From contig OX336389.2 of the NCBI GenBank assembly GCA_946902985.2, forward strand, positions 344,756,444 to 344,820,443: a stretch of DNA of 64,000 bases. The letters are read 5' to 3'. Positions 24,071 to 33,697 of this stretch are shown here, piece after piece (position 1 is the stretch's first letter; the number at the start of each line of letters is the position of its first letter). Below the pieces are notes generated by a model. That model was not told the DNA's origin. It searched no databases and saw nothing but the letters and a program-made list of their open reading frames with translations. Position numbers and translations under genes: made by a program. The stretch comes from Meconema thalassinum (Eukaryota > Arthropoda > Insecta > Orthoptera > Tettigoniidae).

Positions 24071-27000
24071 ATGTCTTTTACTGCTGCGGATATGTTAACT
24101 TGGGAGCCCCTTGAGTGTTGTTTCAAATCACGTGTGTGCTCTGGCCGCGTAGTCAATTTTAGGAAAAGTTTGATTCCCAAAGAATTTTTGGAATCTTGTT
24201 TTGAAATTTTTAAAATTGAAATTTGTACAGCGCAAAGGTTGCATACGGCTTTAAAGGTGAATACAGAACTGGTGTGCGATTTCATATATAAAACGAAGGA
24301 CGTAGAGCATAAAGAGACATTTTATATTTGCAGTAAAATGCAAGAGCTTTTGATAGCCGATAATCTGAACGAGTGGTATCAAAGCCATGTAGTGAATGCC
24401 TTGCTATCAAAATTTGATAAACTGCAACAAGGACCGAGTGGCCTCACCTTAGACAAAATTCACCATCTACAAATCAACATTTGTCATTTCAACCCGTTGA
24501 ATGCTGGGTCTAGCTATATTAAAACACCACCAGCAATAGCATTGAAAAAGGCTGTGGTGAATATAAAGAATTATGACAATGATTGCTTCCTGTGGTGTGT
24601 GGCCGCGTATTTGCAGCCACCACAAGACCGTAATGGTTCTCGACCAGGAAAGTACAAGCCCAAGTTTGAAGAATTGAAACAAACTTTAAATTTAACTCGA
24701 GTGTCGTTCCCTATGGACTTAACCGAGATCCATAGGTTTGAACAAGACAACCAGGACTTTTCGTTCATGGTGTATGGCCTTGATGGTGATGAGATTGTGG
24801 GTCCTCTTTACGCTACAAAAGAACCGAAACGTCACCACATTCATCTTTTATATCTGTCTGAGGGAGAGGTGAATCACTATTGCCTCATTAAAAGCTTGAG
24901 TAGATTGCTAAGCAGACAAGTGTCTAAATATAAATGTAAAAAGCATATTTGTGATCGATGCTTGTAATATTTTAAAACCCCTACGCTTTTGGAACGTCAT
25001 AGGGTAGATTGCGTTTCTCAGGAAGCGGTGAGATTGATATTGCCACAAGGGGACAAGGCTGTGTTAAAGATTAAGGACATTCATAAGCGTGAAACTGTTC
25101 CCTATGTGGTATATGCAGATTTCGAAGCTCTCACTACTCCCATGGCTGGATGTGAACCAGATCCCACCATTAGCTCAACCACACCCATTCAAAAACCTGA
25201 ACCCTTTGCCATAGGATTTAATGTGGTGTGTGCCTATGACCCCACACAATCCGTTTACAAATACCGTGAGGGGCCAGATTGTGCCAGATGGTTCTTGGAT
25301 GAACGTATCAAGTTGGCCGACCATGTACAGGAATTACTGGACCACCCAGTACCCATGAGCCTATCTCCAGAACAGCAGCAGCAGTATGAGCATGCCACGA
25401 CATGCCATATTTGCGAAAATCCTCTGATCAGTGCTGAAGACACCGTTCGTGATCACTCGCACTTTACGGGGGAGTTTCGTGGAGCTGCGCATAGTAAATG
25501 CAATTTGAACTTTCCAGCTCCTCGTTTCATCAGGGTCTTTTTCCACAATCTGGCAAATTATGACATTCAGTTTTTGATTCGTGAATTGGGCCATGTCAAC
25601 AAGGGCTCGTTTACCATTATTCCCCAAAACCATGAGCGTTTTACAGCCCTGACATGGAGGTTGGGCGACTTAAGCATTCGATTTTTGGATTCCTTTAAGT
25701 TTATGGCATCCTCGCTAGACAGCCTTGTGAATGGCTTGAATGAGGAGGAATTAAAAAATACTAGAATGCATTTTAATGATCCTGAGCAATTTCAATTGTG
25801 CATTCGGAAAGGTATATTCCCGTATGATTTCTGCAATAGCTGGGACGTGTTAAAGCAAAGAAAACTCCCACCACAAGAGAAATTTTACTCGAAACCAACA
25901 CGCAGTACCGTTTCCGATGAAGACTATGCACATGCATGTCAAGTTTGGCGAGAGTTTGGCATGAAGACGCTAAGTGAATATGCTTTGCATTATCTAAAAC
26001 TGGATGTATTGCTGCTCACTGATGTGTTTGAAAAATTCCGTAACTTGTGTCAACACATTTACGGTCTTGACCCGGCTCACTATTATACGAGTCCTGGACT
26101 CTCGTTTGATGCTGCTTTGAAATACACTCAAGTGGAATTGGATTTACTCACTGACGTAGACATGCTTCTATTTTTTGAAAAGGGCATTCGTGGCGGCTTT
26201 GTGTCCCTTAACCAACGCCATGCCGAAGCGAACAATGTCTACATGCCTGATTATTCACCAGACAAACCGGAATCGTACTTAATGTACTATGAGGTGAATA
26301 ATTTGTACGGTTACGCCATGAGTCAGCCTTTGCCCTATGGGAAGTTTGCTTGGCTGACAGACAAACAAGTGTCAGAATTTGATGTGAACATGGCTAGCCA
26401 AGAAACAGGCCGTGGATATGTGCTAGAAGTGGATATTGAATATCCCTCATCCTTGTATGATGAACATGCCGATTTCCCATTCTGCCTTGAGCAAATGGTT
26501 CCCCCTGACAGTAAAGTGAAAATTGAATAACTCATGGGCACACTTTACAACAAAAATCGGTATGTGGTACATATCCAAATGTTGGTGCAATGCCTCGCCC
26601 AAGGCTTGGTGTTGAAGAAAATCCACAGGGGTATTTCTTTTGCTCAAAAAGCATGGCTTGAGCCATACATGCAACTCAACACAGAGCACCGACAAATGGC
26701 AACACAGCAGATTGAAATTAATTTTTTTAAATTAATGAACAACTGCATTTATGGCAAATCCATGGAGAATGTCCGCAAATACCGTGACATTAAATTGGTC
26801 AATGTCTGGGAGGGGCGGTGGGGTGCCCGGCGGTACATTGCCAAGCCAAATTTCAAATCAATCAAAATTATCGATGAGGATTTGGCTACTATTGAAATGA
26901 GTAAGACCAGCGTGACCATGGATAAACCCATTTACTTGGGTCAAGTCATTTTAGACTTTTATAAATCGGTCATGTATCGATTTCACTATGAGTTTGCCAA

Positions 27001-27487
27001 ACGCCATTTTGAGGACGTCTCTCTTTTGTATATGGATACGGACTCATTCATTTACCACATTCGCCACTGCAACCCCTATGACGTCATGAGGCAACATAGT
27101 AACTGGTTCGACACCTCTTGCTATAGCGCTGACAACGTGTTTCAGCTGCCCATAAAAACAAGAAGAAAATGGGCGTTTTAAAAGATGAATGCGGTGATTC
27201 CATTATGAGGGAATTCGTAGGTTTGGCCTCAAAAATGTATGCTTATCGCACACTCGACTGTAAGGAAGCCAAAAGAGCAAAAGGTGTAGGTAGGGCAGTG
27301 GTAAAATCGCTACGTGTTGATGACTATGTCTCATACACAGTGTAGGATACAATCCAGCAACCATCATTTGTATCTTGTGGAACAGAGAAAACGCACCCTC
27401 GCCTCTATGAATAACAAGCGTGTGTGGGCTGATGACCTGCTCAACAGCCTGCCCTGGGGTTATGATCGCAAGGAGGAGGAGGTGTGA
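24071..27487 (+). pseudogene. polB: Inner Maverick protein-primed DNA polymerase B (two stops, two frameshifts)
   Basis: This is the replicase of the element, expected to start from a protein primer on the termini. Exonuclease motif I is YADFEAL (about 25118), ExoII is FFHNLANYDIQF, and ExoIII is YLKLDVLLLTDVF. Between ExoI and ExoII is an endonuclease-VII-like block, CHICENP followed by RDHSHFTGEFRGAAH and CN. Motif A reads YEVNNLYGYAM, with Glu where the family has the metal-binding Asp. Motif B is KLMNNCIYGKSMEN and motif C is LYMDTDSFIY. In-frame stops lie at 24965-24967 and 26528-26530, and frameshifts near 27165 and 27340. The tail reads WADDLLNSLPWGYD before the stop at 27485. About 1,135 codons overall. 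Confidence 0.95.
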
Positions 27488-28652
27488 TTTCATTGTTTAA
27501 TCGTTTATGGGACATAGCTTTATGTAACTTGTAGATTTAGTATTTTGTAAATATTGGTTTCTGTCATTGTAAATAGTAAATTTTGTAAATAGTGGCAACC
27601 CACTTGGATCATTTGCTCTTTAAAACAGTTCTATGCAACCTTATTTTTTAAATTTTTTTTGATTGGTGAATAGTGTGATTATTTTAACGCTGTACAAAGT
27701 TGAGTTTTTTTTGTAAATATGAAATAAGTAAAATTTTTGGTAACTTTTTTTCTTTTTTTTTTGTAATGTAAAATATAAACTAAAAAAAGTTCTTTTGGGA
27801 TGAGTGTGCATGTCGAAAATGTGCTTCTGGGAATAAATAAAGTGGTTGTGTTTGTTCCCAATGGCAGGTGTGAATGTATGACTAGAGAGAGAAAGCTGGT
27901 GTGTATGGTTGACCAGAGCAAACACGGTGAGGTAGGGTGGGTGTGTGGGAAATTGTCACTTTTATACTCATTTTGTTATGTCATTAGTTTTGTTTTTCTT
28001 TGAAATGTGGCAGACAATAGACATTATTTTTGTAAAAACAGTCTTACCTGCAGTAGTCGTAGACCTCGACGTTTCTCCAAACACGCATCAACACATTGCA
28101 GCATTATCAAGGTCAAGCACTTGCATCAACATCATTGTCAAATCTCAACTTTCGACATACACCAAATGGAAAAATGTGAAAACAGCAAAATGGAAATTCC
28201 ATGTTTCCATATCACCAAAAAAAACGCAAAACTTAAAACGGACATTTTTAAATACTGGAAATGGCCATATGTGAAATTTGAAAATTCAAAAAACTTCAAA
28301 CGGACATTGTTTAAAAAGTGTCATCAGCAAAATGGAAAAATCCATATCATCAAAAAACGCAAAACTTGAAACGAACGTTTTCAAAAACTGTAAATTGCAA
28401 ATTGGCAAAATGTCAATGTGTGAAATGTGAAAATGAGAAATCAGCCATCAAGGAAGAAGGAAGATTGTAGTTTTACGTGACCGTGAATCTTGTGATTATA
28501 AGCCACGGGAATCAGCTATCAACATCATGATTTTTAAAAATAATAAAAACACAAAAACATTGTGCTCTGGCAAACCTTTGTTTTTATTTCATAACCATAA
28601 GGGGATTGACAAATGAAAAATAGAATACAAACACATCCCAATTCCTCACTCC
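27488..28652. other. Intergenic region after polB, with diverged 105-bp repeats
   Basis: This is the AT-rich meeting point of polB and the converging minus-strand block. At 28170-28430 are two to three diverged units related to the 105-bp array of the outer Maverick; shared words include CCATGTTTCCATATCA, AACAGCAAAATGGAAA and TTTTTAAATACTGGAAATGG. A poly(A) signal for the minus block (AATAAA on the minus strand) lies near 28584, and AATAAATAAA for polB lies near 27832. I see no gene. Confidence 0.65.
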
Positions 28653-29117
28653 TCAATGTTTATGTCCATGCATCATCAACTTTCCTTTCATAGCACTCAT
28701 GACAATCAGGGCTGCCATCCTTTCACCCACTGAGGCATCACTGGATGTGAAACGTTGTTTAGCTTTCATCAATAACAATTTATCGGCCACATGTCTTAAA
28801 CCAGGATGACTATGGCGATAAGAAAGGTCATGTTCCTTGCATGCTTGATCCAAAAGATTAATGGGTATATCACCACGCTGCAAACGTTTTTCAAGACGAG
28901 TTCCAGGGCCGCAAAAGCGATAACCTGGAAGATGGATTTCGAAAGGTAGGTATTGAATCACTTTGTCAATGACGCCATTGCCAGTACAGGTCTGGCATAT
29001 CCTTTTCCATCGATGGTAAAAAGGTTTGGTCTTCCTCCTCCTCTGTGGACGATGTTTGTGTTTGTTGTTGTTGTTGTTGCTTTTTCTCGCCATGACACCC
29101 TTGGAATGATTCAACAA
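28653..29117 (-). CDS. Phospholipase-A2-like protein of inner Maverick
   Basis: The frame is open for 154 residues. The N-terminus is basic and Asn/Arg-rich. Residues about 62-110 form a PLA2-like domain: the calcium-loop motif FCGPGT, then the catalytic His-Asp pair in ACKEHDLSY about 25 residues later. This GPGT plus HD layout matches the PLA2 domain of parvovirus capsid proteins and of some Maverick-related viruses, where it acts on endosomal membranes during entry. The role here is inferred from the family. The start may be later than 29117, because the first 50 codons overlap another frame (28966-29436). One relation to test is whether both frames are halves of one gene joined by a frameshift. 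It is the last gene of the minus-strand block. Confidence 0.75.
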   Translation of the reverse strand: MLNHSKGVMARKSNNNNNKHKHRPQRRRKTKPFYHRWKRICQTCTGNGVIDKVIQYLPFEIHLPGYRFCGPGTRLEKRLQRGDIPINLLDQACKEHDLSYRHSHPGLRHVADKLLLMKAKQRFTSSDASVGERMAALIVMSAMKGKLMMHGHKH

Positions 29118-29436
29118 AGTCTTTACATGGACTTTTATGACCGTGATACAGTTTCACTAGCTGGCAAGTCGCACACTGACGCATAGACGGTATTTTTGCC
29201 ATGGCCACTTGCTTATGGTGATCGTAATCCGTACAGGGTTGCAATTCACTCAACACAGGGTCTTGAGTCCATGATTTTGGTACATGTTGCCAGATTTCTT
29301 TCACTGCGTTGGCGGCCACATAATAAATGAACGACTTGGGGAGCCCCAAGAGTTCCTCTTTGGTAAAACTGTCTAGTTTCTTTTTACACACAAAGAACTT
29401 GCCGATGGCTTTGTCCGTAGCATTGCCTTTCTCCAT
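28966..29436 (-). CDS. Uncharacterised Maverick protein with Cys/His pairs and a polyGln stretch
   Basis: I do not recognise this 156-residue frame. Visible features are a helical N-terminal part (FTKEELLGLPKSFIYYVAA), a cysteine cluster with CATC and a later CHGEKK, a run of Gln, then an acidic patch EEEED. Its last 50 codons overlap the start of the PLA2-like frame in a different register. Either this is a separate gene with real overlap, or one longer gene carried PLA2 at its end and suffered a frameshift in the CAA/AAC repeat (about 29055-29090), a likely slippage site. It follows 29458-30036 after a 21-bp gap. Confidence 0.55.
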   Translation of the reverse strand: MEKGNATDKAIGKFFVCKKKLDSFTKEELLGLPKSFIYYVAANAVKEIWQHVPKSWTQDPVLSELQPCTDYDHHKQVAMAKIPSMRQCATCQLVKLYHGHKSPCKDFVESFQGCHGEKKQQQQQQTQTSSTEEEEDQTFLPSMEKDMPDLYWQWRH

Positions 29437-29457
29437 GGTATCACGTGCTGTAGATGT

Positions 29458-30036
29458 TTACACGTCGCTTGTAGAAATCTCACTGGCGTCATTCACAGGT
29501 AAATCTTGAGTTATAATTTTGTTCAACAACTCCCAGCAGGCATGGGTGGTTAACCAATGAAAGAGATGCCACGCATGCGATAGGGCTGTATGGGTAATGT
29601 TGCCACAGGAACAAGTATCCATGAGCGTTTGCAGGGAGGGGCAGCCCAACTCCATGAGGTCGATACATTGACAGTAAGACGCCAAAAATGGTTGCAACCA
29701 TTGACGTTTTTCATTACCTTTCACAAATACCACATTGGCCGAGGACAAGTGTGCTTTCATGACCACATCCAAATATTTATAGGAAATGGTTCCCTGATTC
29801 CAGTCTAGTTGTCTATGATTTTCAATCCACTGGGTTTGTTTACGGTCTTTTTCACACAACAAATCAAAAGCATGGGGTGGTTTAAATAGCAAATGCGTAA
29901 CTTGCGATATCCAAAACGTGGTACAATCGATCATGGCCACTTGTTTAAATATAAATTTGTTGTCACCAATTTTAAACCCTTGGCAATCCACAATGAGTGT
30001 GTGCAACATGTAGACGCTTGCCTGGACCAAGTTCAA
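29458..30036 (-). CDS. Uncharacterised conserved Maverick-type protein (possible RNase H-like fold)
   Basis: Open for 192 residues. Landmarks are LIVDCQGFKIGDNKFIFKQ near the start, then HLLFKPP, a Trp-rich WIENHRQLDWNQGTISY, VVFVKGNEK and GCPSLQTL, with a cysteine-rich end. I recall proteins with this pattern (V-D-x-Q-G-F, pP, W.xG.I.Y, KG.EK) among uncharacterised predicted proteins of insects and other animals that sit in repeats. The D-x-Q-G-F followed by K and the later spaced acidic residues resemble a DEDD-type exonuclease, but I cannot assign it. The predicted start is the first ATG. It lies between the BIR gene and the next minus-strand frame. Confidence 0.6.
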   Translation of the reverse strand: MNLVQASVYMLHTLIVDCQGFKIGDNKFIFKQVAMIDCTTFWISQVTHLLFKPPHAFDLLCEKDRKQTQWIENHRQLDWNQGTISYKYLDVVMKAHLSSANVVFVKGNEKRQWLQPFLASYCQCIDLMELGCPSLQTLMDTCSCGNITHTALSHAWHLFHWLTTHACWELLNKIITQDLPVNDASEISTSDV

Positions 30037-30253
30037 CTGACGACTGACTGACGATCGACCACTAAAGTGTGATCATGGCATGGGCTTACCTGCCATGCTA
30101 GTTTCAAATTGAGGTTAGGGTAGGACAGGGGGACATGCAAAAATAAGAATTTAAGAATTACATCATTTTATTATCATAACACGCCTTACAGGCTTTTCTC
30201 ATTTTGGGATAAGGACAATAGCAACTGATACAAAAATATAGTCTCTTGTGTTT

Positions 30254-30695
30254 TTAACGTCCGTAACACCGATGATGTCCCAATGTCTCTAAACTAGGTG
30301 TTTTTGATGGTGAGCTGCTCACCGAAGCACCATGGATACCATACGGTCCACACGTATCGTAACTTGTTTTTTTTTTCATTACCCAGGGACACAAGTGAGG
30401 GATAGCTTGAATGACAGGGTATATTTCCCACTTCCATTCTGCACAGGTATGGGCAGGTGGGTGACCAGCGCTGATGTTCCTGCATGGGTTCATCGCCCTC
30501 CTGCCATTGGTCTATGATGATGGGACAAAAGGCACATTTCACTTCATCTCTTGTTTTTAAATAGTAGAATCCAGCGGCCGCCAAGGCTTGAGGGTTTATG
30601 AAAGGCACCGGCCACGTGGCAAAAGTCTTGAAACGTTGTTCCTCAGAGTTTAAATTCATGGATGTAACGTCTCTTGAGGCTTTAAAGCAAGACAT
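30254..30695 (-). pseudogene. BIR-domain (inhibitor-of-apoptosis-like) protein, tail frameshifted
   Basis: A single BIR zinc domain occupies residues about 18-90. RFKTFATWP opens it, AAAGFYYLKTRDEVKCAFC gives the first two zinc Cys, WQEGDEPMQEH the His, and RWSPTCPYL the last Cys. BIR proteins bind caspases or IAP antagonists and block cell death. Insect large DNA viruses carry such genes. No RING domain is seen. The first frame stops at 30294. A run of ten A on the minus strand (30367-30376) appears to have shifted the frame. The other frame continues to 30254 with a Cys/Gly/Ser-rich tail. The BIR itself is intact. A host-derived accessory gene is the likeliest origin. Confidence 0.85.
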
Positions 30696-30794
30696 GACTG
30701 AGCGGCTTGACGTGGGTTGAGCTGTTATTTATACACTCGTCACTTGGTTGGATAGTGGATAATAGTTGACTTGTTTGTGATGAATAATCAAACA

Positions 30795-32070
30795 TTAGAC
30801 CGTCGTATTGGCTGGTACATTGTCATGCGTTTCAAAATCTAGTCGAATATCGATATTGGATGGTTTGACAGACTCTTCCAGGTAAGAACAGTCAAAGACA
30901 ATCAGTGGCGCTCTTGCCTTAAACGCTTGGGGTAGTAGCATGGGGCCGTTCTCTTTTTGATAATACGACCATCGAAATCTAGAAAACAAGTCGTACAGGG
31001 GGCCAAACTTATTTTTTGAAAAATCCAAATCCAGTCCTTCATAGGGAAACACGGCTCCGTTGAGGAAAAGACGTGCATTTCTCAATTGCAGGTGATCAAA
31101 TTGCGTGGCATCTTTGGTTTGTTGATACTTGCGATTCGTTTGAAAACCCACGATCAGGTAGAGAGGTCTCTCTGTATAGCGAGCTGTTTTTACAGACCTA
31201 CTGTGTGTGTTGGTGGTGGGCAATAGCGGATACTCATGGAGTGCCCAGCTTCTAAATTCCATGGGTAAAGGCATATCTCTCTTTACCATTTTGAGTATGT
31301 CCAGTTTTTTGCTATCGTCAAGGGTCACATGGGGCACTTTCCATAGCAAGCGTTGTAGTTGAATTTTTGAATCTATGGGAGCATTGTCGGCTCCCTTGAG
31401 TGCATTATTATCACTACTGTCTCTCACTAGGTAAAGCACTTGCCTTGCGTTGACCACAATGCGTTGGTGATCTTCGGCAAAGCCTAAAATCAGTTTAAGA
31501 GGTAAATATCCAGTAAAGGTCCCATCGGTGTGTACCATCCAGTCATTGGTCGAGTCAGGACACCAACCTGCCATGCAAAGTGTTTTACCTTCTTCCTCGC
31601 TATAAGAGGGGTATAGTTTCATGACAATGGAAATGCCCACATTTCGAGTGCTATCCACCACGATATCGTCAATGACATACCGCACTTCAGAAAACAGAAA
31701 GGCCAAACCATGGTTGGCCAACTTGGATGTGGTGGGTGTAGAGCCATCGGCTTTGGTGAGCCGACCTTCAATCTGAATGACACTTTCATGCGGTAGGGTG
31801 TAAATATCTTAGTTGTTGATAACAAATTGGATTTCATCATTGTTATTGAGACCAGGTGTTTGAGCTTGATAGGAATGGAGATCAATTCTTACCACTCCTG
31901 GTTACTCCTCGATGCGGTTCGCTATCTCTAGGATAGAATTCATTATGAGGGTTGACGTGGTAACCCAAATGCTGTAAAATCTGCTTGTCTTGAGATGTTA
32001 ACGTGTATTCACGTGGCAAACAACTAACACCATTCCTAGACGGTGTTGTTGCTTTATACACAAACTTCAT
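30795..32070 (-). pseudogene. Major capsid protein, double jelly-roll type (one frameshift, one stop)
   Basis: It builds the hexon-like capsid lattice of Maverick virus-like particles. The N-terminal segment (32070-31882) ends at a frameshift near 31885. The next frame is open downstream except for an in-frame TAA at 31809-31811. Landmarks are EGRLTKADGS, FLFSEVRYVIDD, GYLPLKLILGFAED, PLYLIVGFQTNRK, ARLFLNGAVFPYEGL, FGPLYDLFSRF and a C-terminal IVFDCSYLEESVKP. These are typical of Polinton major capsid proteins. Length of about 425 residues is in the range for the family. The ATG at 32070 overlaps the stop of the minor capsid gene (ATGA), indicating co-transcription. Confidence 0.88.
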
Positions 32071-32789
32071 TGTGGCTTTAGCACCAACTTGTAAGCCACT
32101 GGTGTGGTGGAATCTAGATCAATGAGTTGTTGAACTCTATTGATCAGTCTTAATGTTATATTACTAATACTATCGACAGCCACAGAATGAAAAAGCACCA
32201 CTGGAGGGTTTTCACGAATAATATACACATTGGGCGATGTCACAATAAAGTCATAAAGCGAATGCGATGGTTCTTGATTGGTGTACACTTGGCTAATAAT
32301 ATTACATGTCACCGACACATGATGGTCCTCAATGAATTTCACTTCATGGTCTGATTCATGTTTTTTGTTGGGCTCCAACACACGTGGTTTAAATCCTAGT
32401 AATGGGCCAATGGAATCGGGGTGTGTTTTAAAGTCAATGTTGAATGTGGAGAAAATACTGCAGCGATGGGTGTTGGTATTTCCTACAAGTTCAAACTTGT
32501 GCGTTCCATCGAGAAATTACTTTAAACCATATTGATTGATCAACACCACATAAATGTGTTCATAAATATCATCGATCGTGTATCCACCAGAGTTCAGGGT
32601 GAGCACAGAATCATCATAGTAAAACTTGTTGTTCACATTTTCACGTATTTTGTATAGTCGATTGTACGTTTCAAGAGAAACAAGTCCTAAACCATAGGGT
32701 TTTTCACTCAATTCAATAGGCGGGTAAAAGTCTAGGCTGACTTCAGGTCCACGTCCATGCAGTGTAAACGTTTTACTTTCTGCCGACAT
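32067..32789 (-). pseudogene. Minor capsid (penton-like, single jelly-roll) protein with one stop
   Basis: It would form the capsid vertices. The start is chosen at ATG 32789, because the upstream 21 codons belong to the protease end in another frame. It reads DFYPPIELSEKPYGLGL, TYNRLYKIRENVNNKFY and GGYTIDDIYEHI, then has an in-frame TAA at 32517-32519. The same frame continues with VGNTNTHRCSIFSTFNIDF, LLGFKPRVLEPNKKHESDH, SLYDFIVTSP and VLFHSVAVDSIS. The block of N-NT, LGF, S-H and a later beta-rich end is characteristic of the Polinton minor capsid protein. One nonsense codon is the only lesion I see. The stop overlaps the start of the major capsid gene. Confidence 0.82.
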
Positions 32790-32818
32790 ACTGGTGGCGT
32801 TTTTGCTTATGCTGCGTC

Positions 32819-33160
32819 TTATATAAAAAAAACTAAACACAAGCGTCCACACTGTTGGCTGTTAAACGTTTGCTCACGTTTCACATTATAATATATCTTG
32901 ATCCTGTTTCCAAAATAGGTCACTAGTTCCATGGGCGGGGGCAAATTCCCAAAACTGTCAAAGTATCATACAGTGGATCCCTCTTTGACATAAGCTACAT
33001 AATGCGTTCCTGGTCCTCGGTGATCATCCACGTTGACAACAGCACATTCCTGTTTCCAGGGTCGTGGGGGTAATTGGTTTCGCATAAACACACCTCGAAA
33101 ATGAGAAAGCTTTAGTTGTTTAGCATAGCTTTCCACTTGTTGATGCGTCAGGGCATGTCT
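32819..33160 (-). pseudogene. Adenain-like maturation cysteine protease (one stop)
   Basis: It is a homologue of the adenovirus maturation protease, which processes capsid precursors. It has no long single frame and is recognised by translation across a stop. It opens with LTHQQVESYAKQLKL and HFRGVFMRNQLPPRPWKQ. The catalytic His lies in GPGTHYVAYVKEG, and a FDSFGNLPPPMEL block follows the in-frame TGA at 32966-32968. The catalytic Cys region is QQCGRLCLV just before the stop at 32819. No ATG is clear upstream, so the start is uncertain; it may follow directly after the 33184 stop. About 115 residues is short but near the usual length. Confidence 0.85.
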
Positions 33161-33183
33161 TGCTGTGGCTGAGGTTATTTTTT

Positions 33184-33594
33184 TTAAATATTTCGAAATG
33201 GTGAAATCCCAAATCCTTGTTGATAAAAGGCTGGCTTTAAATTGGCATTTCTAGCCCCCGTGGAAATCGCTTCCATCGTTTCATTGTGTCGCTGACTTTC
33301 TTTGAATTGTTGCTTGCCCTGCTGCGCGGCTTTAATGGTTTTCGCCACTGCACTGGCACCGCCCAAAAGTGAACCTAGAGCAGCCAAACCGGCAAATAAT
33401 GCAGGTAAAAATCCCGCTCGTTTGGGAACGGGAATCACTCGCCCTTGGTTTGAAACCTGTCGCCGACGTTTTGGAATAACATGTCTCTGTGCTGCTCGAA
33501 AGGCTTTCCTTATGGTCAATACATTATTTTTTCTTTTTTTCTTTCGCAAGGGCTTGTCCACGAATGTCTTAAGCCCAGGCTTTGCCAAGGACAA
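33184..33594 (-). CDS. Small basic protein with hydrophobic segment (pVI/pX-like Maverick virion protein)
   Basis: Open for 136 residues. The N-terminal half is strongly basic (LRKKKRKNNV, KRRRQV). A glycine/alanine-rich hydrophobic segment starts at GFLPALFAGLAALGSLLGG (about residues 60-80). A helical charged tail contains QQFKESQRHNETMEAI and the end reads KPAFYQQGFGI. This layout matches a protein found in most Mavericks and related adintoviruses that is compared with adenovirus pX or pVI, with DNA-binding and membrane-active parts. The role is inferred from that similarity. It precedes the protease in the minus-strand block and appears intact. Confidence 0.75.
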   Translation of the reverse strand: MSLAKPGLKTFVDKPLRKKKRKNNVLTIRKAFRAAQRHVIPKRRRQVSNQGRVIPVPKRAGFLPALFAGLAALGSLLGGASAVAKTIKAAQQGKQQFKESQRHNETMEAISTGARNANLKPAFYQQGFGISPFRNI

Positions 33595-33697
33595 AGTCCT
33601 TTTTTAGTCTTTCTCACTGCATACCTTTGTTTCACCATGATGATAATGACCAACAACCTTTCACAAGAAAGTTAAAATCACAACTAACGTTAGATGG

